Assembly (NCBI RefSeq): GCF_005082365.1
Contig: NZ_CP034900.1
Coordinates: 372,001-436,000, forward strand
Length of the DNA: 64,000 nucleotides
From: Buchnera aphidicola (Artemisaphis artemisicola)
GTDB lineage: Bacteria > Pseudomonadota > Gammaproteobacteria > Enterobacterales > Enterobacteriaceae
Direction of reading: 5' to 3'
Of this stretch, positions 63,106 to 64,000 are shown piece after piece; positions within the stretch are counted from its first letter, which is position 1, and each line of letters begins with the position of its first letter. The translations under genes and the position numbers were made by a program. Under the pieces are notes generated by a model. It was not told where the DNA came from. It saw only the letters and a program-made list of their open reading frames with translations, and ran no database searches.

Positions 63106-64000
63106 ATGAACAAGACAACAAATCAAATACGTCAAGATTTTTTAAATTTCTTTAAAGAAAAAGGACATATAATTATTCCAAGCAGTTCTTTAGTTCCATA
63201 TAATGATACTACATTATTATTTACTAATGCAGGAATGAATCAATTTAAAGAAATTTTTTTAGGTGAAAAACAAAGAGACTATCCTCGAGTTGTAACCGTT
63301 CAAAGATGTTTAAGAACTGGAGGAAAACATAACGATTTAGAAAATGTAGGATACACTTCAAAACATCATACATTTTTTGAAATGCTTGGTAATTTTAGTT
63401 TTAATGATTATTTTAAAAAAGAAGCAATTGAATACGCTTGGGAATTATTAACATCAAAAAAATGGTTTAATATTCCAAAAAATAAATTATGGATTTCAGT
63501 TTATGAAAATGATACTGAAACATATAGAATATGGCATAATATTATCAAAATACCTGCTGAACGTATCATCAAAATAGGTGATAAAAATAATTCTCAATAT
63601 GATTCAGAAAACTTTTGGCAAATGGGTGATAGTGGTCCATGTGGACCATGTACTGAAATATTTTATGATTATGGTAGTACAGATATAAAAAGTTCAATAG
63701 ATTTTTTAAAGAACGAAAACAATCGTTTTGTTGAAATTTGGAATATTGTTTTTATAGAATTTAACCGTATTTCACAAACAAAAATAATTTCTTTAAAAAA
63801 CAAATCCATTGATACAGGAATGGGATTAGAAAGAATATCTGCTGTTTTACAAAACGTTTACTCTAATTATGATATTGATATATTTCAAGAGTTAATAAAA
63901 TCTATATTTGCATCTAGTACTATCAAAAATTTAAATCATATTTCTTTGAAAGTTATAGCTGATCATATTAGATCTTGTGTATATATTATTGCTGATAACA
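63106..64000 (+). CDS. alaS: Alanyl-tRNA synthetase, N-terminal part
   Basis: The frame is open from the ATG at 63106 to the window end, giving the first 298 residues of about 880. It starts [21 protein letters not shown], and has class II motifs: [61 protein letters not shown] and the [12 protein letters not shown] block, with DTGMGLERI (motif 3). This is the aminoacylation core; the editing and C-Ala domains lie beyond the window. Confidence 0.95.
   Translation, partial: MNKTTNQIRQDFLNFFKEKGHIIIPSSSLVPYNDTTLLFTNAGMNQFKEIFLGEKQRDYPRVVTVQRCLRTGGKHNDLENVGYTSKHHTFFEMLGNFSFNDYFKKEAIEYAWELLTSKKWFNIPKNKLWISVYENDTETYRIWHNIIKIPAERIIKIGDKNNSQYDSENFWQMGDSGPCGPCTEIFYDYGSTDIKSSIDFLKNENNRFVEIWNIVFIEFNRISQTKIISLKNKSIDTGMGLERISAVLQNVYSNYDIDIFQELIKSIFASSTIKNLNHISLKVIADHIRSCVYIIADN

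Overview
This window is a stretch of the chromosome of Buchnera aphidicola, the obligate aphid endosymbiont, or an extremely close relative. The evidence is the very AT-rich sequence, the Lys/Asn/Ile-rich proteins, the lack of any mobile element, and an E. coli-like but heavily pruned gene order: nearly every gene has a clear E. coli counterpart and the paralogues and accessory genes that normally sit between them are gone. I see no insertion sequence, prophage, CRISPR array, rRNA or origin. There is one tRNA gene.

Layout. 1-2703 (+): end of the flagellar basal-body cluster, flgI (partial), a short flgJ and flgK; flgL is missing. 2828-5722 (-): rne. 6061-11858 (+): rluC, rpmF, fabD, fabG, acpP, tmk, holB, ycfH, then ptsG and hinT to 13865. 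After a 772-bp gene-free spacer come ompF-like porin, asnS and pncB (-), then pyrD, rlmL and uup (+). 23926-29397 (-): trhO, valS, pepA. 29642-32647 (+): argI, pyrB, pyrI, ridA. 32719-48663 (-): deaD with a small upstream ORF, pnp, rpsO, truB, rbfA, infB, nusA, tRNA-Leu, secG, glmM, ftsH, rlmE, greA. 49163-52554 (+): ibaG, murA, rplU, rpmA, obgE. 52604-53443 (-): rpsI, rplM. 53642-58378 (+): pheA, ffh, rpsP, rimM, trmD, rplS. The end holds tldD (-), aroQ (+), fis and rluD (-), bamD (+) and the first 895 bases of alaS (+).

Functionally the window serves translation and ribosome or RNA maturation (rne, pnp, deaD, rluC/D, rlmE, rlmL, truB, rbfA, infB, nusA, rimM, trmD, ribosomal proteins, synthetases), fatty-acid synthesis (fabD-fabG-acpP), pyrimidine and arginine synthesis from carbamoyl phosphate (argI, pyrB, pyrI, pyrD), aromatic amino-acid provision to the host (aroQ, pheA), peptidoglycan precursors (glmM, murA), glucose uptake (ptsG) and protein export or quality control (secG, ffh, ftsH, bamD).

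There is no new multi-gene system here that I can support. The most interesting signals are small. (1) Three conserved genes (fabD, pyrD, trmD) are broken only by single-base shortages in homopolymers of ten or more A or T; trmD has two such sites. (2) rimM appears to start at AUA, by one G-to-A change that would also have altered the rpsP stop. (3) An 18-codon ORF resembling E. coli YrbN lies in front of deaD. (4) RNase E has a degenerate tail that still carries sequences resembling the membrane-anchor, enolase and PNPase docking segments. (5) PheA has lost its phenylalanine-sensing motifs.
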